From Salipiger thiooxidans (GTDB lineage: Bacteria; Pseudomonadota; Alphaproteobacteria; Rhodobacterales; Rhodobacteraceae), in the NCBI RefSeq assembly GCF_900102075.1, contig NZ_FNAV01000005.1, positions 289,783-353,782 on the forward strand: DNA of 64,000 nt. Reading direction: 5' to 3'. Of the stretch, positions 35,366 through 44,473 are shown in pieces (the first letter of the stretch is position 1; each line of letters opens with the position of its first letter). The translations under genes were made by a program, and so were the position numbers. A model generated the notes under the pieces. That model saw only the letters and a list, made by a program, of their open reading frames with translations, made no database searches and was not told the DNA's origin.

Positions 35366-38098
35366 ATGCTGCGCATGAAGCGTCGTGAGTTCCTGCAAAC
35401 GTCATCACTTGCCGGTGCCGGCGTTCTGGCCGCGAACAAGGCATGGTCCTTGAACCGGCTTGAACCGATCGGAGACACTCTGGCCGAGGAATATCCCTAT
35501 CGCGATTGGGAAGATCTCTATCGCCGGGAGTTCACCTGGGACAAGATCGGCAAGGCCGCGCATTGCATCAACTGCATCGGTAACTGCGCCTTCGACATCT
35601 ACGTCAAGGACGGCATCGTCATCCGCGAAGAGCAGCTGGCGAAATATCCCCAGATCAACCCCAACGTCCCGGACGCCAACCCGCGCGGCTGTCAGAAGGG
35701 CTCGATCCACTCCGCCGCCATGTATGAGGCCGACCGCCTGCGCTACCCGATGAAGCGGGTCGGCGAGCGCGGCGAAGGCAAATGGCAGCGCATGGAGTGG
35801 GACGACATCACAACCGAGATCGCCGACAAGGTGATCGACATCTTCGAGAAATACGGCCCCGGCAAGCTGATGACCCATACCGGGTCGGGCAACCAGTCGA
35901 TGGTCCGTTTCGCTGCACCCTACCGGTTTGCCTCCCTGGTCGGCGGGGTGCAGCTTGATATCTTCACCGACGTGGGCGACCTGAACACCGGCGCGCATCT
36001 GGCCTACGGCAACCCGCAGGAAAGCTTCACCTCGGACGCCTGGTTCGATGCCGACTACATCATGATGTCGCTTCTGAACCCCAGCGTGACACGCATCCCT
36101 GACGCGCATTACCTCTGGGAGGCCAAGTACAACGGCGCACGGATCGTTTCGGTCGCGCCGGATTACAACCCCTCGTCGATCCATGCCGATCTGTGGATGC
36201 CGATCAAACAGGGCACCGACCCGTTCCTAGCGATGTCGATGGTCAATGTGATCATCGAAGAGGGGCTCTATAAACCCGATTTCGTCAAGGAACAGACCGA
36301 CCTGCCGGTTCTGGTCCGCACAGACAACGGCAAGCTGCTGCGCGAGGCCGATCTGGTCGAGGGCGGCTCCGACCAGAACTTCTATCACTGGGACATGAAC
36401 TCCGGTGCCGCCGTGATGCTCAAGGGCACGATGGGGTCCGAGGAAAAGACCATCGCGCTTGATGGTGTCGATCCGGCGCTCGAAGGCACCTTCACGGTCG
36501 AGGGGATCGAGGTCACCACGGTCTTTGAAAAAGTCCGGGCAGAGGCGGCGCAACACACGCCCGAAGCCATGGCCGACGTCACCGGCATCGCCGCCGACAC
36601 CGTGCGGGCCGAAGCGCGCAATTTCGCCAAGGCGAAAAAGGCGATCCTGATGCTGGGCTTCAACGTCGGGCGCTATTCCAACGGCATCTACACCGGCTGG
36701 TCGCAAGCGCTGATGCTGGCGCTGACCGGGCATGGCGGCAAGACCGGCGGCATGGACACGTCCTGGGTCGACTGGAACCACGGCTCCTGGCTGTCACTGG
36801 CGCTCTACGGGTTCGAAAAACTGCCCCGGCTCGAGCCCGGTGGTCTGGGCGAATTCCAGCGCGGCCATATGATCGAGCACGCGCGCAACTACTACGATGC
36901 GGACAAGCTCAAGGAGCGCGTCGGGTTCAACATCGACGAAATGGAAGAGATGATCGACCAGAGTATCGGTGAAGGGTGGATGCCCTACAACGGCGATATG
37001 AAGGGGCTGATTTCCATCGCGGACAACAAGTTCCGGCGCAACAAGTTCGTCGACAAGTACCGCGAGCGCATCCTCGAAGAGGTCGAGGAACTGTTTGTCG
37101 ACATCAACGTGCGCATGGACAGCACGGCACAATGGGCCGACTACCTGCTGCCCGCCGCCAGCCACTACGAGGCCTGGGATCTGCGCGGCGTCGGGTTCCA
37201 CCGCTTCATCAACGTTTTCTCCAGGCCGGTCGAACCGATCGGCGAGGCAAAGCCGGACTGGGACATCATGGAATTGCTGACCCGCAAGATCCAGGAGCGT
37301 GCCATCGCACGCGGGATCGAAGGGTATCAGGATGGCGACGTCAGCCGCGATCTGCACACGATCCACGACGATTTCACCATGAACCAGACGCTTCTGACCG
37401 ACTACGACGCCACCAAATGGCTCGTGGACAACAGCCCCGAAATGGGCGGTGTGTCTCTGGAAGACGCAGCCGAACAGGGCTTTATCGTGATGAATGCCCA
37501 AGGGGGCAACAACCAGCCGATTCCGGTGGACGAACCCTACAACCCCTTCGTGGCCCAGACCGAGAACAAGAAGCCATACGAAACCCTCACCGGGCGCGTC
37601 ACCTTCTACTGCGACCATCCAACCTTCGAGAAGCTGGGCGCCGTCGTTCCCACCGCGCGGCATCACGCTGGCAGTGAAGCGTCGAACTTCCCGCTGAACT
37701 ACTACTCGCCGCACACGCGATGGGGCATCCATTCCAACTGGCGGTCCAACAAGTTCATGCTGCGGCTGCAGCGGGGCGAACCCAACATCTACATCAATCC
37801 GAAACTGGCGGCGCAAAAGGGCATCACCGACGGCTCCAAGGTGCGGGTCTTCAACAGCGCGGGCGAGTTCTTTGCCCAGGCCAAGTTCTATCCCAGCCTG
37901 CCGACCACCTCGATCATGATGGAGCACGGCTGGGAGCCGCATCAATACGAGCAGTGGAAGCCGATGAACAACACCATGGCCACGCTGATCCAGCCTTTGG
38001 AACTTGCGGGCGGATGGGGGCACCTCGGCTTCAAGCTCTTCAAATGGAATGCAAACCAGCTCGCGCATGAAAGCGGCGTTGACGTGGAGCCGGCGTAA
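35366..38098 (+). CDS. Type II DMSO-reductase-family molybdoenzyme, alpha subunit (DMS dehydrogenase/selenate/chlorate reductase type)
   Basis: 910 residues from ATG 35366 (GGGAGG at 35354-35359, spacing 6; ATG 35360 abuts that site). The Tat signal is MKRREFLQTSSLAGAGVL (Arg6-Arg7). The Fe-S site is His66-x3-Cys70-x3-Cys74-x34-Cys109, the His-first form typical of type II enzymes. The likely molybdenum ligand is Asp205 in VGDLNTG. The opening YPYRDWEDLYRREFTWDK and the ARIVSVAPDYNPSSIHADLW block closely match what I recall of ClrA, SerA and DdhA. It is a periplasmic oxidoreductase; dimethylsulfide oxidation is the leading guess for this group of bacteria, but chlorate, selenate or hydrocarbon substrates cannot be excluded. 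Confidence 0.88.
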   Translation: MLRMKRREFLQTSSLAGAGVLAANKAWSLNRLEPIGDTLAEEYPYRDWEDLYRREFTWDKIGKAAHCINCIGNCAFDIYVKDGIVIREEQLAKYPQINPNVPDANPRGCQKGSIHSAAMYEADRLRYPMKRVGERGEGKWQRMEWDDITTEIADKVIDIFEKYGPGKLMTHTGSGNQSMVRFAAPYRFASLVGGVQLDIFTDVGDLNTGAHLAYGNPQESFTSDAWFDADYIMMSLLNPSVTRIPDAHYLWEAKYNGARIVSVAPDYNPSSIHADLWMPIKQGTDPFLAMSMVNVIIEEGLYKPDFVKEQTDLPVLVRTDNGKLLREADLVEGGSDQNFYHWDMNSGAAVMLKGTMGSEEKTIALDGVDPALEGTFTVEGIEVTTVFEKVRAEAAQHTPEAMADVTGIAADTVRAEARNFAKAKKAILMLGFNVGRYSNGIYTGWSQALMLALTGHGGKTGGMDTSWVDWNHGSWLSLALYGFEKLPRLEPGGLGEFQRGHMIEHARNYYDADKLKERVGFNIDEMEEMIDQSIGEGWMPYNGDMKGLISIADNKFRRNKFVDKYRERILEEVEELFVDINVRMDSTAQWADYLLPAASHYEAWDLRGVGFHRFINVFSRPVEPIGEAKPDWDIMELLTRKIQERAIARGIEGYQDGDVSRDLHTIHDDFTMNQTLLTDYDATKWLVDNSPEMGGVSLEDAAEQGFIVMNAQGGNNQPIPVDEPYNPFVAQTENKKPYETLTGRVTFYCDHPTFEKLGAVVPTARHHAGSEASNFPLNYYSPHTRWGIHSNWRSNKFMLRLQRGEPNIYINPKLAAQKGITDGSKVRVFNSAGEFFAQAKFYPSLPTTSIMMEHGWEPHQYEQWKPMNNTMATLIQPLELAGGWGHLGFKLFKWNANQLAHESGVDVEPA

Positions 38099-38125
38099 GA
38101 GCCGCGTGAGAGGGAGGAATAAGAC

Positions 38126-39106
38126 ATGGCCGTGAAACGTCAGCTCAGCATGGTTCTGGATCTGAACAAATGCATCGGGTGCCACACCTGTACATCCGCC
38201 TGCAAACTGCAGTGGACCAACCGCAATGGTCGCGAATACATGTACTGGAACAATGTCGAGACCAGGCCCGGCACCGGCTATCCCAAGAACTTTCACGAGA
38301 TGGGAGGCGGCTTCGACCAGGATGGCGCCTTGCGCATCGGGAAGGAACCCAGCGCCGAAGACTACGGCGTGCCGTGGGAGTACAACTACGAAGAAGCCTT
38401 GATGACCGGCACCGACCCGTGGTTGCGCCCCAATGTCAAACCCACATGGGGCGCGAACTGGGACGAGGACGAGGGGGAGGGCGACTACCCGAACTCCTAC
38501 TATTTCTACCTGCCGAGGCTCTGCAACCACTGCGAAAACCCGGCCTGCCTGGCGGCGTGTTCGCGGAACGCGATCTACAAGCGCCAGGAGGATGGCATCG
38601 TCCTGATCGACCAGGAACGCTGCCGCGGCTACCGCTATTGCGTCTCTGCCTGCCCCTACAAGAAGGTCTATTTCAACGAGGAAATCTCGAAATCCGAGAA
38701 ATGCATCTTCTGCTATCCGCGCATCGAGAAGGGCCTGCCCACCGCCTGCGCCAAGCAATGCGTCGGCCGCATCCGCTGGATCGGCTACCGCGACGACGAG
38801 GACGGGCCGATCCACACGCTGGTGGACAAGTACAAGGTCGCCCTGCCGCTCTATCCCGAGATGGGGACCAAGCCCAACGTCTTCTATGTGCCGCCCCTGT
38901 CGCCGCCGAAAATCGACGAGGCCGGTGGGGCCACCGCCGAGTCCCGCGTTCCGCTCGACTATCTCGAAAGCCTGTTTGGCGACGGGGTCAGCGCAGCGCT
39001 TGAGACGATCACCGCAGAGCGCGCCAAGAAGGCCGAAGGCGGTGAGAGCGAGCTGATGGACACGCTGATCGGCTACCGTCACGCCGAAATGTTCAAGCTA
39101 AGCTGA
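38126..39106 (+). CDS. Molybdoenzyme iron-sulfur (beta) subunit
   Basis: 326 residues without its own signal, as expected for a subunit carried through Tat with the alpha subunit. Four cysteine groups for [Fe-S] clusters are visible: CIGCHTCTSACK near residue 16, CNHCENPACLAAC near 132, CRGYRYCVSACPYKK near 165 and CIFCYPRIEKGLPTACAKQC near 192. The third group has Tyr-Arg-Tyr in place of Cys-Gly-Cys-like residues, typical of NarH/DdhB-type [3Fe-4S] sites. It relays electrons between the heme b subunit and the active site. It overlaps the chaperone gene by one base. Confidence 0.92.
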   Translation: MAVKRQLSMVLDLNKCIGCHTCTSACKLQWTNRNGREYMYWNNVETRPGTGYPKNFHEMGGGFDQDGALRIGKEPSAEDYGVPWEYNYEEALMTGTDPWLRPNVKPTWGANWDEDEGEGDYPNSYYFYLPRLCNHCENPACLAACSRNAIYKRQEDGIVLIDQERCRGYRYCVSACPYKKVYFNEEISKSEKCIFCYPRIEKGLPTACAKQCVGRIRWIGYRDDEDGPIHTLVDKYKVALPLYPEMGTKPNVFYVPPLSPPKIDEAGGATAESRVPLDYLESLFGDGVSAALETITAERAKKAEGGESELMDTLIGYRHAEMFKLS

Positions 39107-39861
39107 TGTCGGTCGCGGTCACATCACGCCCCCCGATGGGCGACAGCCCCGGACGGGCCCGGGCCAAGGAACGCATCTGGCGCCTGGCGGCGCTGGCCTT
39201 CGGACATCCCTCAAAGGAGTTCTTCGACGCCGTCGCCTCGGGGCAGTTTCAAGAGGCATTCAGCGATGCCTGGGCGGATGCGACAGGGTCGCCTTGGCCC
39301 ACAATGCCTGTCTCGCCGGATTTCGCCAGCTTTGAGGCGGGATATATCAGTGCCTTCCTGCATGGTCATGGGGGCAAGCCTGTTGCCGCCCTTCTGGCCG
39401 GCGATCACGAGAGCATTCTTGCCGGTCTGACCCGGCCCTCCTTCATGCTGAACGTCGCAGCGTTCTACAAACATTTCGGCTTGAAGGCGGCCACCGGCGA
39501 CGAAGGCAAGACCGATGAGCCCGACCATCTCGCCTCCATGCTGGAACTGATGGCCGTGCTCTGCCACTTCGAGGCGAACGCGCTGGCCAAAGGCCACGAT
39601 GCCTCGGGCTATCGCCGGGCGCAGCGCGATTTCCTGTGCCGCTACCTTGGCCCGACCCTAGAGGCCGTCGCCGGATTGCTGCGGCGCGATCAGGTCAAGC
39701 TGCTGGATCCGACCATTGCCCAGCTCGTGCAGGACATGGGCGACTGGGCAGAGGTCCAGATCAACGAATTAGAGGTCAGGGTCGGCCCGTTTCGCGACCC
39801 CGATGCGCCCAAAACCGGCAGCTCCCGCGCTGAACCGGCGGCACAAAACCTCTGGGGATAA
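39106..39861 (+). CDS. TorD/DmsD-family assembly chaperone (module A)
   Basis: 251 residues, all helical. Family marks are WRLAALAFGHPSKEFFDAV, FEAGYISAFLHGHGGKP, the EPDHLASMLELMAVLCHFEA signature (E-x-D-H-x-x-x-x-L-E) near 145, and RDFLCRYLGPTLEAVAGL. Such proteins bind the Tat signal of the molybdoenzyme in the cytoplasm and hold it until the cofactor is inserted. The position between beta and gamma genes matches ddhD, serD and clrD. Its C-terminal ~20 residues (Asp/Pro/Ala-rich) are probably disordered. Confidence 0.9.
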   Translation: MSVAVTSRPPMGDSPGRARAKERIWRLAALAFGHPSKEFFDAVASGQFQEAFSDAWADATGSPWPTMPVSPDFASFEAGYISAFLHGHGGKPVAALLAGDHESILAGLTRPSFMLNVAAFYKHFGLKAATGDEGKTDEPDHLASMLELMAVLCHFEANALAKGHDASGYRRAQRDFLCRYLGPTLEAVAGLLRRDQVKLLDPTIAQLVQDMGDWAEVQINELEVRVGPFRDPDAPKTGSSRAEPAAQNLWG

Positions 39862-39872
39862 GGAGACCCACC

Positions 39873-40637
39873 ATGCAAAGAACGCTCGCGACCCTGACCA
39901 CATTGGTCCTGCTTTCGGCTCCGACCCTGTCCACCGCCCAGGTCGTGGACGATGCGAATGTCAAACTGCTCGAGGCCTATGACACCGTAAAGGTGTCCAC
40001 CATTCCCGACGGCATCTACCTGCGCACGGTCAACGATCCCGACGATATCATCTGGGAACGTCTGCCCGAATATCGCGTGGCCATGCTGCCCGCCCCGGCG
40101 GTGCATCAATCGGTGGAGTTGCGGGTCAATTACGATGCCGAGCCAAGCTATCTCAACATGACCTTGGCCCGGACATCCGACAGGTTCTATGTGCGGCTGC
40201 GCTGGGTGGATGACACCAAAGACACCGAAACCGCCTTTGACCGGTTCCGGGATGGCGCCGCGGTGCAGTTCTCCATGGGCAATGACGAGACGTCCTACAT
40301 GATGGGCGACGGCCCCGACAGCGCGGTGAACATCTGGTACTGGCGCTCCGGCAGCGACACGGTGCAGAACCTCGCCGCAGGCGGCCCCGGCAGCACCACG
40401 ATGCTGGACGAACAGCCCGTCAGCGGAGAGAGCGACTACCTCGACAAGGACGGCGACCCGAACGAATGGACGGTGGTGATGTCGCGCCCGATCGACGCGG
40501 CAGGCGATCACAACGTGTCGCTGACCCGCGAAACGGTGCCGATGGCCTTTGCCGTCTGGCAGGGCGCCGAGAAAGAGCGCGACGGGTTCAAGCGCGTCTC
40601 GGACGGCTGGATCATGCTCGACATGGGATCGGAATAA
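39873..40637 (+). CDS. Heme b (gamma) subunit of the type II molybdoenzyme
   Basis: 254 residues with a Sec-type signal peptide (TLATLTTLVLLSAPTLSTAQ). The mature part is a beta-rich EB_dh-type domain (ethylbenzene dehydrogenase gamma family): VELRVNYDAEPSYLNMTLAR, FYVRLRWVDDTKDTETAFDR, DGAAVQFSMGNDETSYMMGD and PMAFAVWQGAEKERDG. In DdhC/EbdC the heme b is held by Met and Lys; the Met of PMAFAVWQ and a nearby Lys are candidates. It completes the alpha-beta-D-gamma gene order shared by ddhABDC, serABDC and clrABDC and would pass electrons to or from a periplasmic cytochrome c. Confidence 0.88.
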   Translation: MQRTLATLTTLVLLSAPTLSTAQVVDDANVKLLEAYDTVKVSTIPDGIYLRTVNDPDDIIWERLPEYRVAMLPAPAVHQSVELRVNYDAEPSYLNMTLARTSDRFYVRLRWVDDTKDTETAFDRFRDGAAVQFSMGNDETSYMMGDGPDSAVNIWYWRSGSDTVQNLAAGGPGSTTMLDEQPVSGESDYLDKDGDPNEWTVVMSRPIDAAGDHNVSLTRETVPMAFAVWQGAEKERDGFKRVSDGWIMLDMGSE

Positions 40638-40640
40638 GCC

Positions 40641-41750
40641 ATGGATTTCCTGACCCCCGAAGAAAAGGCAAGTGTGCCCAAGACCGATTGCGGATTGGGC
40701 CACGCCTGCCAGTTCTGCCCCAAAGAGTCGAGCTGCACGCTCGACAAGCCCTATCACAACAAGGTCCTGATCGAACGCCGGCTGCAGGAGATCGGCCAGA
40801 TCATTGTCGTCCTGGCCAACAAGGGCGGCGTCGGCAAAAGCACGGTCAGCGCCAATCTGGCCGCCGGTCTGGCGCGGAACGGATTTCGTGTCGGCGTCGC
40901 CGATGCCGACATCCACGGCCCCAACCAAAGCCGGTTCTTCGGATTTTCCGGGGCCAAGATCCGCACCACCAAGGCCGGATTGCAGACCCACGGCTTCGTG
41001 GCCGATGGCAACGCGCACCCGGTCGAGGTCGGCTCACTCGCCTTCATGCTCGAAGACGACACCACCCCGATCGTCTGGCGCGACGCCTACAAACATGATT
41101 TCATTCACCACCTGATCGGCAGCTTCGATTGGGGCTCTCTGGACTTTCTGGTGGTCGACATGCCCCCCGGCACCGGCAACGAGTTGATCACGCTCTGTGA
41201 CATGCTCGAAGGCAGCAACGTCTCGGCGGTTCTGGTGACCTCGCCACAGGCGGTGGCCCAGATGGACAGCCTCAAGGCCGGACGCTTCTGCCGCGAACGT
41301 GGCCTGCCTGTCATCGGCGCCGTGGTGAACATGGCCGGCGTGCAATGCCCGCATTGCCACGAGGAGTTTCACCTCTTCCCCGACGCCGGCATCGGTGAGG
41401 CGCTGGCCAAACTCGACATCGACAAGATCGCTGAAATCCCCCTGTCGCCCGAACTGGCACTTGGGTCCGACCGGGGCGAGCCGATCGTGACCGCGCTGCC
41501 CGACAGCGCCGTGGCGCGCGCCTTTGACCCGATGATCGACGCGGTCTCCGCATTAGGGCGCGCCGGGTTTCATCAGGCGGTCGCCGCCACGATGAAGGAT
41601 GTCTTTGCCGAGAATCTGAACGACGCAGATCTAAAAGAGGCCCTGGCCGCCTTGCCCGCTGGTGCCGTGGGTGCCGACCTTTCAGAGCTGCTGAACCAGG
41701 AAGCGAGCAGACTGAAACAGGCCTCGCAACCGGTGAAGGAACGCGGATAA
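40641..41750 (+). CDS. Nbp35/Mrp-like Fe-S carrier ATPase with N-terminal four-cysteine motif
   Basis: 369 residues. A deviant Walker A NKGGVGKST is at 60-68, with DADIHGPNQSRFFG, FLVVDMPPGTGNE and VLVTSPQAVAQMDSLKAG as Mrp-family switch motifs. A CPHC pair near 233 is the bridging Fe-S site of Mrp/Nbp35. In addition it has Cys17, Cys23, Cys26 and Cys32 at the N-terminus, recalling the extra cluster of eukaryotic Nbp35 rather than ordinary bacterial Mrp. The C-terminal ~80 residues have no clear match. Its place in the operon suggests Fe-S cluster delivery to the beta or alpha subunit. Confidence 0.85.
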   Translation: MDFLTPEEKASVPKTDCGLGHACQFCPKESSCTLDKPYHNKVLIERRLQEIGQIIVVLANKGGVGKSTVSANLAAGLARNGFRVGVADADIHGPNQSRFFGFSGAKIRTTKAGLQTHGFVADGNAHPVEVGSLAFMLEDDTTPIVWRDAYKHDFIHHLIGSFDWGSLDFLVVDMPPGTGNELITLCDMLEGSNVSAVLVTSPQAVAQMDSLKAGRFCRERGLPVIGAVVNMAGVQCPHCHEEFHLFPDAGIGEALAKLDIDKIAEIPLSPELALGSDRGEPIVTALPDSAVARAFDPMIDAVSALGRAGFHQAVAATMKDVFAENLNDADLKEALAALPAGAVGADLSELLNQEASRLKQASQPVKERG

Positions 41751-43592
41751 ATGGACGGATCAGCTGAGACGATTTCACGTCGTGGATTTTTCCGCGGCCA
41801 GTTCGGGGCACGCCCCGAGACGGCACAGGGCTGGTACTCGGTTGTCGGCCTTCCCGCCGGGGCCGACGACGTATTCTGGGATGGCTGGGCGGATGACTCT
41901 GGCCTCTTCGTGGTCGGCGACCATGGCGCGATCAACCATTTCGATGGCGAGGACTGGACCCGCATGGCCTGCCCGGCCCCCGTGCCGATCCACGCGCTGT
42001 GGGGGACGGATCGGTCAAATCTCTGGGCCGTCGGGTGGATGGGCCTGATCCTGCACCATGACGGAGAGGTCTGGAGCCAGATGCGCGGCTGCGTGGTCGA
42101 TGCAAAAGGCAAATACGCCTCCGTCGACGAAAACACGCCGCTCTTTGCCATTTGCGGCGGCCCGGACGGGCAGGCCTGGGCCGTGGGGGATCGCGGCATG
42201 GTGCTACGGTTCGACGGCACCGACTGGCTGGTCGAAGACGCCGGCACCCATGCGCATCTGCGGGCGGTGATCTGCCTCGACGATGGGCGCGTGATGGCCG
42301 CAGGCGGCGACGGCACCGTGGTTCTGCGCGGCACAGGCGGCACGTGGCAGGCGCTCGATTGCCCTGTGGCCTCCAATTTCACGGCCGCTTTGGCCCTGCC
42401 CGACGGGCGCGTTCTGCTGGCCGGAGGGCGCTATTTCATCCAGGCCAACGGGTTTCGCGGCGATCTTGTCCTGTGGGACGGCGAGCGCTTTGAAAAACAG
42501 TTCTCCGACACGGAGTTCAGCCGCTTCCGGGCTCTCGGCCGCACGAACAAGGGCGTTGTGACGCTTGGCGATGCGGGGCAGATCCACCTGATCGGCGACA
42601 ACCGCGCCGACCGTTTGCAAAGCGGCACTGGCCACGACCTTCTGGGGCTGGTCGACCTGCCCTCGGGCGACGTGATGGCCGTCGGCGATTACGGCAGTTT
42701 CCTCGTGGGCGACAGCGCGGCGCTGACCTGCTTCGCCCCCGCCATCCAGCCCGGAGAAGACCCGTCGAACTGGTCCGAAATGACAAGCGGCACCGACCGC
42801 CAGCTTTGGGGGATGTGGCATGATCCCGATCAGGACATGCTCTTTGCCTGCGGCGAGGAAGGCACCGTTCTGGTCCATGATCGCGGCCAGTGGGAAGCGC
42901 TGCCGCCCGCAGGCGCGCTTGGCATCCACGATCTGGCGCGCGCCCCGGACGGCGGATTGCTGGCGGCCGGTCAGCTGGGCGAAATCCACCATTTCGACGG
43001 CACGCGCTGGCGCATGCACTTCGATCTGCACATGGACGTCACGATCCTGTCGATGTGGACCGACGGAAACGGACAGATCTTTGCCGCCGGCGACGAGGGC
43101 CTTGTCCTGCATTGGGCCGGCGACAGCTGGGAGCGGATGCCGTCCGGCACCAAGAGTGCGCTTTATGGCCTCTGGGGGATGGATGCAGAGCATCTTCTGG
43201 CCGTCGGGGACTTCGGCCAGATCATGCGGTGGAACGGTACGCGCTGGGACGAATTCAACGCCGGAACCGAACACTTCCTGTTCGACGTCTGGGGGCGGTC
43301 GCTGAGCGATATCTTCGTCGTCGGATTGTCGGGCACCATCGGCCATTTCGACGGATCGCGCTGGCACATCACCCCGGCCCGGGCTCGCAACGACCTGCTG
43401 GCGCTGACCGGGACCGATAGCGACGTCGTGGCCGTCGGAGCCGCAGGTGCCGCCGCCAGGTACGACGGACAGCGGTGGCACATGGATCCGACAGGTACAA
43501 CAGCTGGCTTGCGGGCCATCGCCGTGGAGGGCACAGGCCGGTATTTCGCAGCTGGGGACGGCGGGACGATCCTCTGCCGCGACGCTCAATGA
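41751..43592 (+). CDS. Propeller-like repeat protein of about 13 units, function unknown
   Basis: 613 residues. It begins one base after the previous stop. About 13 repeats of 35-50 residues share the pattern [LIVF]-x-A-V/A-G-D-x-G-x-[IV]-x-H-F-D-G-x-x-W; examples are LWAVGWMGLILHHDGEVW, IFAAGDEGLVLHWAGDSW, LLAVGDFGQIMRWNGTRW and IFVVGLSGTIGHFDGSRW. This is a beta-propeller of the Ycf48/Asp-box-like sort. The N-terminus SRRGFFRGQFGARPE looks twin-arginine-like but no hydrophobic stretch follows, so export is doubtful; it resembles the opening of NapF-type proteins. It may be an assembly factor for the molybdoenzyme. No function is assigned. Confidence 0.75.
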   Translation: MDGSAETISRRGFFRGQFGARPETAQGWYSVVGLPAGADDVFWDGWADDSGLFVVGDHGAINHFDGEDWTRMACPAPVPIHALWGTDRSNLWAVGWMGLILHHDGEVWSQMRGCVVDAKGKYASVDENTPLFAICGGPDGQAWAVGDRGMVLRFDGTDWLVEDAGTHAHLRAVICLDDGRVMAAGGDGTVVLRGTGGTWQALDCPVASNFTAALALPDGRVLLAGGRYFIQANGFRGDLVLWDGERFEKQFSDTEFSRFRALGRTNKGVVTLGDAGQIHLIGDNRADRLQSGTGHDLLGLVDLPSGDVMAVGDYGSFLVGDSAALTCFAPAIQPGEDPSNWSEMTSGTDRQLWGMWHDPDQDMLFACGEEGTVLVHDRGQWEALPPAGALGIHDLARAPDGGLLAAGQLGEIHHFDGTRWRMHFDLHMDVTILSMWTDGNGQIFAAGDEGLVLHWAGDSWERMPSGTKSALYGLWGMDAEHLLAVGDFGQIMRWNGTRWDEFNAGTEHFLFDVWGRSLSDIFVVGLSGTIGHFDGSRWHITPARARNDLLALTGTDSDVVAVGAAGAAARYDGQRWHMDPTGTTAGLRAIAVEGTGRYFAAGDGGTILCRDAQ

Positions 43593-44158
43593 CCGCCTTT
43601 GCGGCCAAGACCGGAGGCTTGATCGCAGACGCCCTCCCGGTCGAACGGCCCCTCGTGGGCTACATCCGGTCCGAGCATCGCGGCGTCGGCGACATCGTCC
43701 TGAGCACCGTGGCCGAGCGCCTGATCGCCCAGGGAGTTCGGGTTCACGGCGCCATTCAGGTCAACCGCGACCGGCACGACGGCCGGCGCTGCGACATGGA
43801 CATCAGGATCCTGCCGGAGGGATCCGAGATCCGGGTGTCGCAAAGCCTCGGCCTTGGCGCGCGTGGCTGCCGGCTGGACAGCGGCGCGCTTGAGATGGCG
43901 GTCGCCCGGGTCGGCGCGTCCTTCGGCCCGGCGGCGGACCTGCTGATCGTCAACAAGTTCGGCAAGCAGGAGGCTTGCGGCGCAGGCTTCCGCACGCTGA
44001 TCGGCGAGGCCATCACCCTCGGCGTGCCGGTCCTCACCTGCGTGAACGCGCTGAACCAGGAGGCGTTCGACCAGTTTTCCGCCGGGCTCCAGATGCGTTT
44101 GGACGCCTGCGAAACGACGCTGAACGACTGGTACATGAGCTTGCGTCAGCCTCCCTGA
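43589..44158 (+). CDS. DUF2478-domain protein (module A)
   Basis: 189 residues from ATG 43589, overlapping the propeller stop (ATGA). Conserved features shared with the module B copy are an N-terminal VGYIRSEHRGVGDIVLSTVA, the SQSLGLGARGCRLDSGALEM block, DLLIVNKFGKQEACGAGFRT and a strand VPVLTCVNALN. The family is thought to be P-loop-like and is often found beside molybdate-uptake or molybdoenzyme genes. Here it closes the operon. The role (perhaps nucleotide or cofactor handling) is inferred from this association only. Confidence 0.8.
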   Translation: MTAFAAKTGGLIADALPVERPLVGYIRSEHRGVGDIVLSTVAERLIAQGVRVHGAIQVNRDRHDGRRCDMDIRILPEGSEIRVSQSLGLGARGCRLDSGALEMAVARVGASFGPAADLLIVNKFGKQEACGAGFRTLIGEAITLGVPVLTCVNALNQEAFDQFSAGLQMRLDACETTLNDWYMSLRQPP

Positions 44159-44473
44159 CCTCACGGCCGCGCGATCCGGATATCGACCTGCATTCTCCCC
44201 TCCAACAACACTCCGTGAAATGCCGCCCAACGGTCAATCTCCTGCGCCACAAGATCCCACCGCATCGATGCGCGGTGACGTGACGACATACGGATGACCG
44301 GAGAACCGACCTCGGGGTCGACCGCGGCGAAAGACCGGTTTGACGGGCCGCGTCGCGGCACCAACACGGTCGGATGAATGTCAGCTTTGTTCCGGATTGT
44401 GTTGAAAAACTCGACTTGTCGGAAGAGCTGACCGCTGATTCAATTTCGCTGTAACGGTCCGAGGTGAGCGGCG

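Noticed and set aside
38126..40637. Membrane-bound nitrate reductase (NarGHJI) as the identity of module A
   Set aside because: The last subunit has a signal peptide and an EB_dh-like beta-rich fold instead of the five-helix NarI, and the alpha subunit has a Tat signal.
41772..41820. Twin-arginine export signal on the propeller protein
   Set aside because: SRRGFFRGQF is followed by charged and polar residues with no hydrophobic stretch, so a Tat signal is not supported.
44161..44367. A 68-codon minus-strand open frame after module A
   Set aside because: No ribosome site and no family recognised; it may be decayed DNA next to the IS element.
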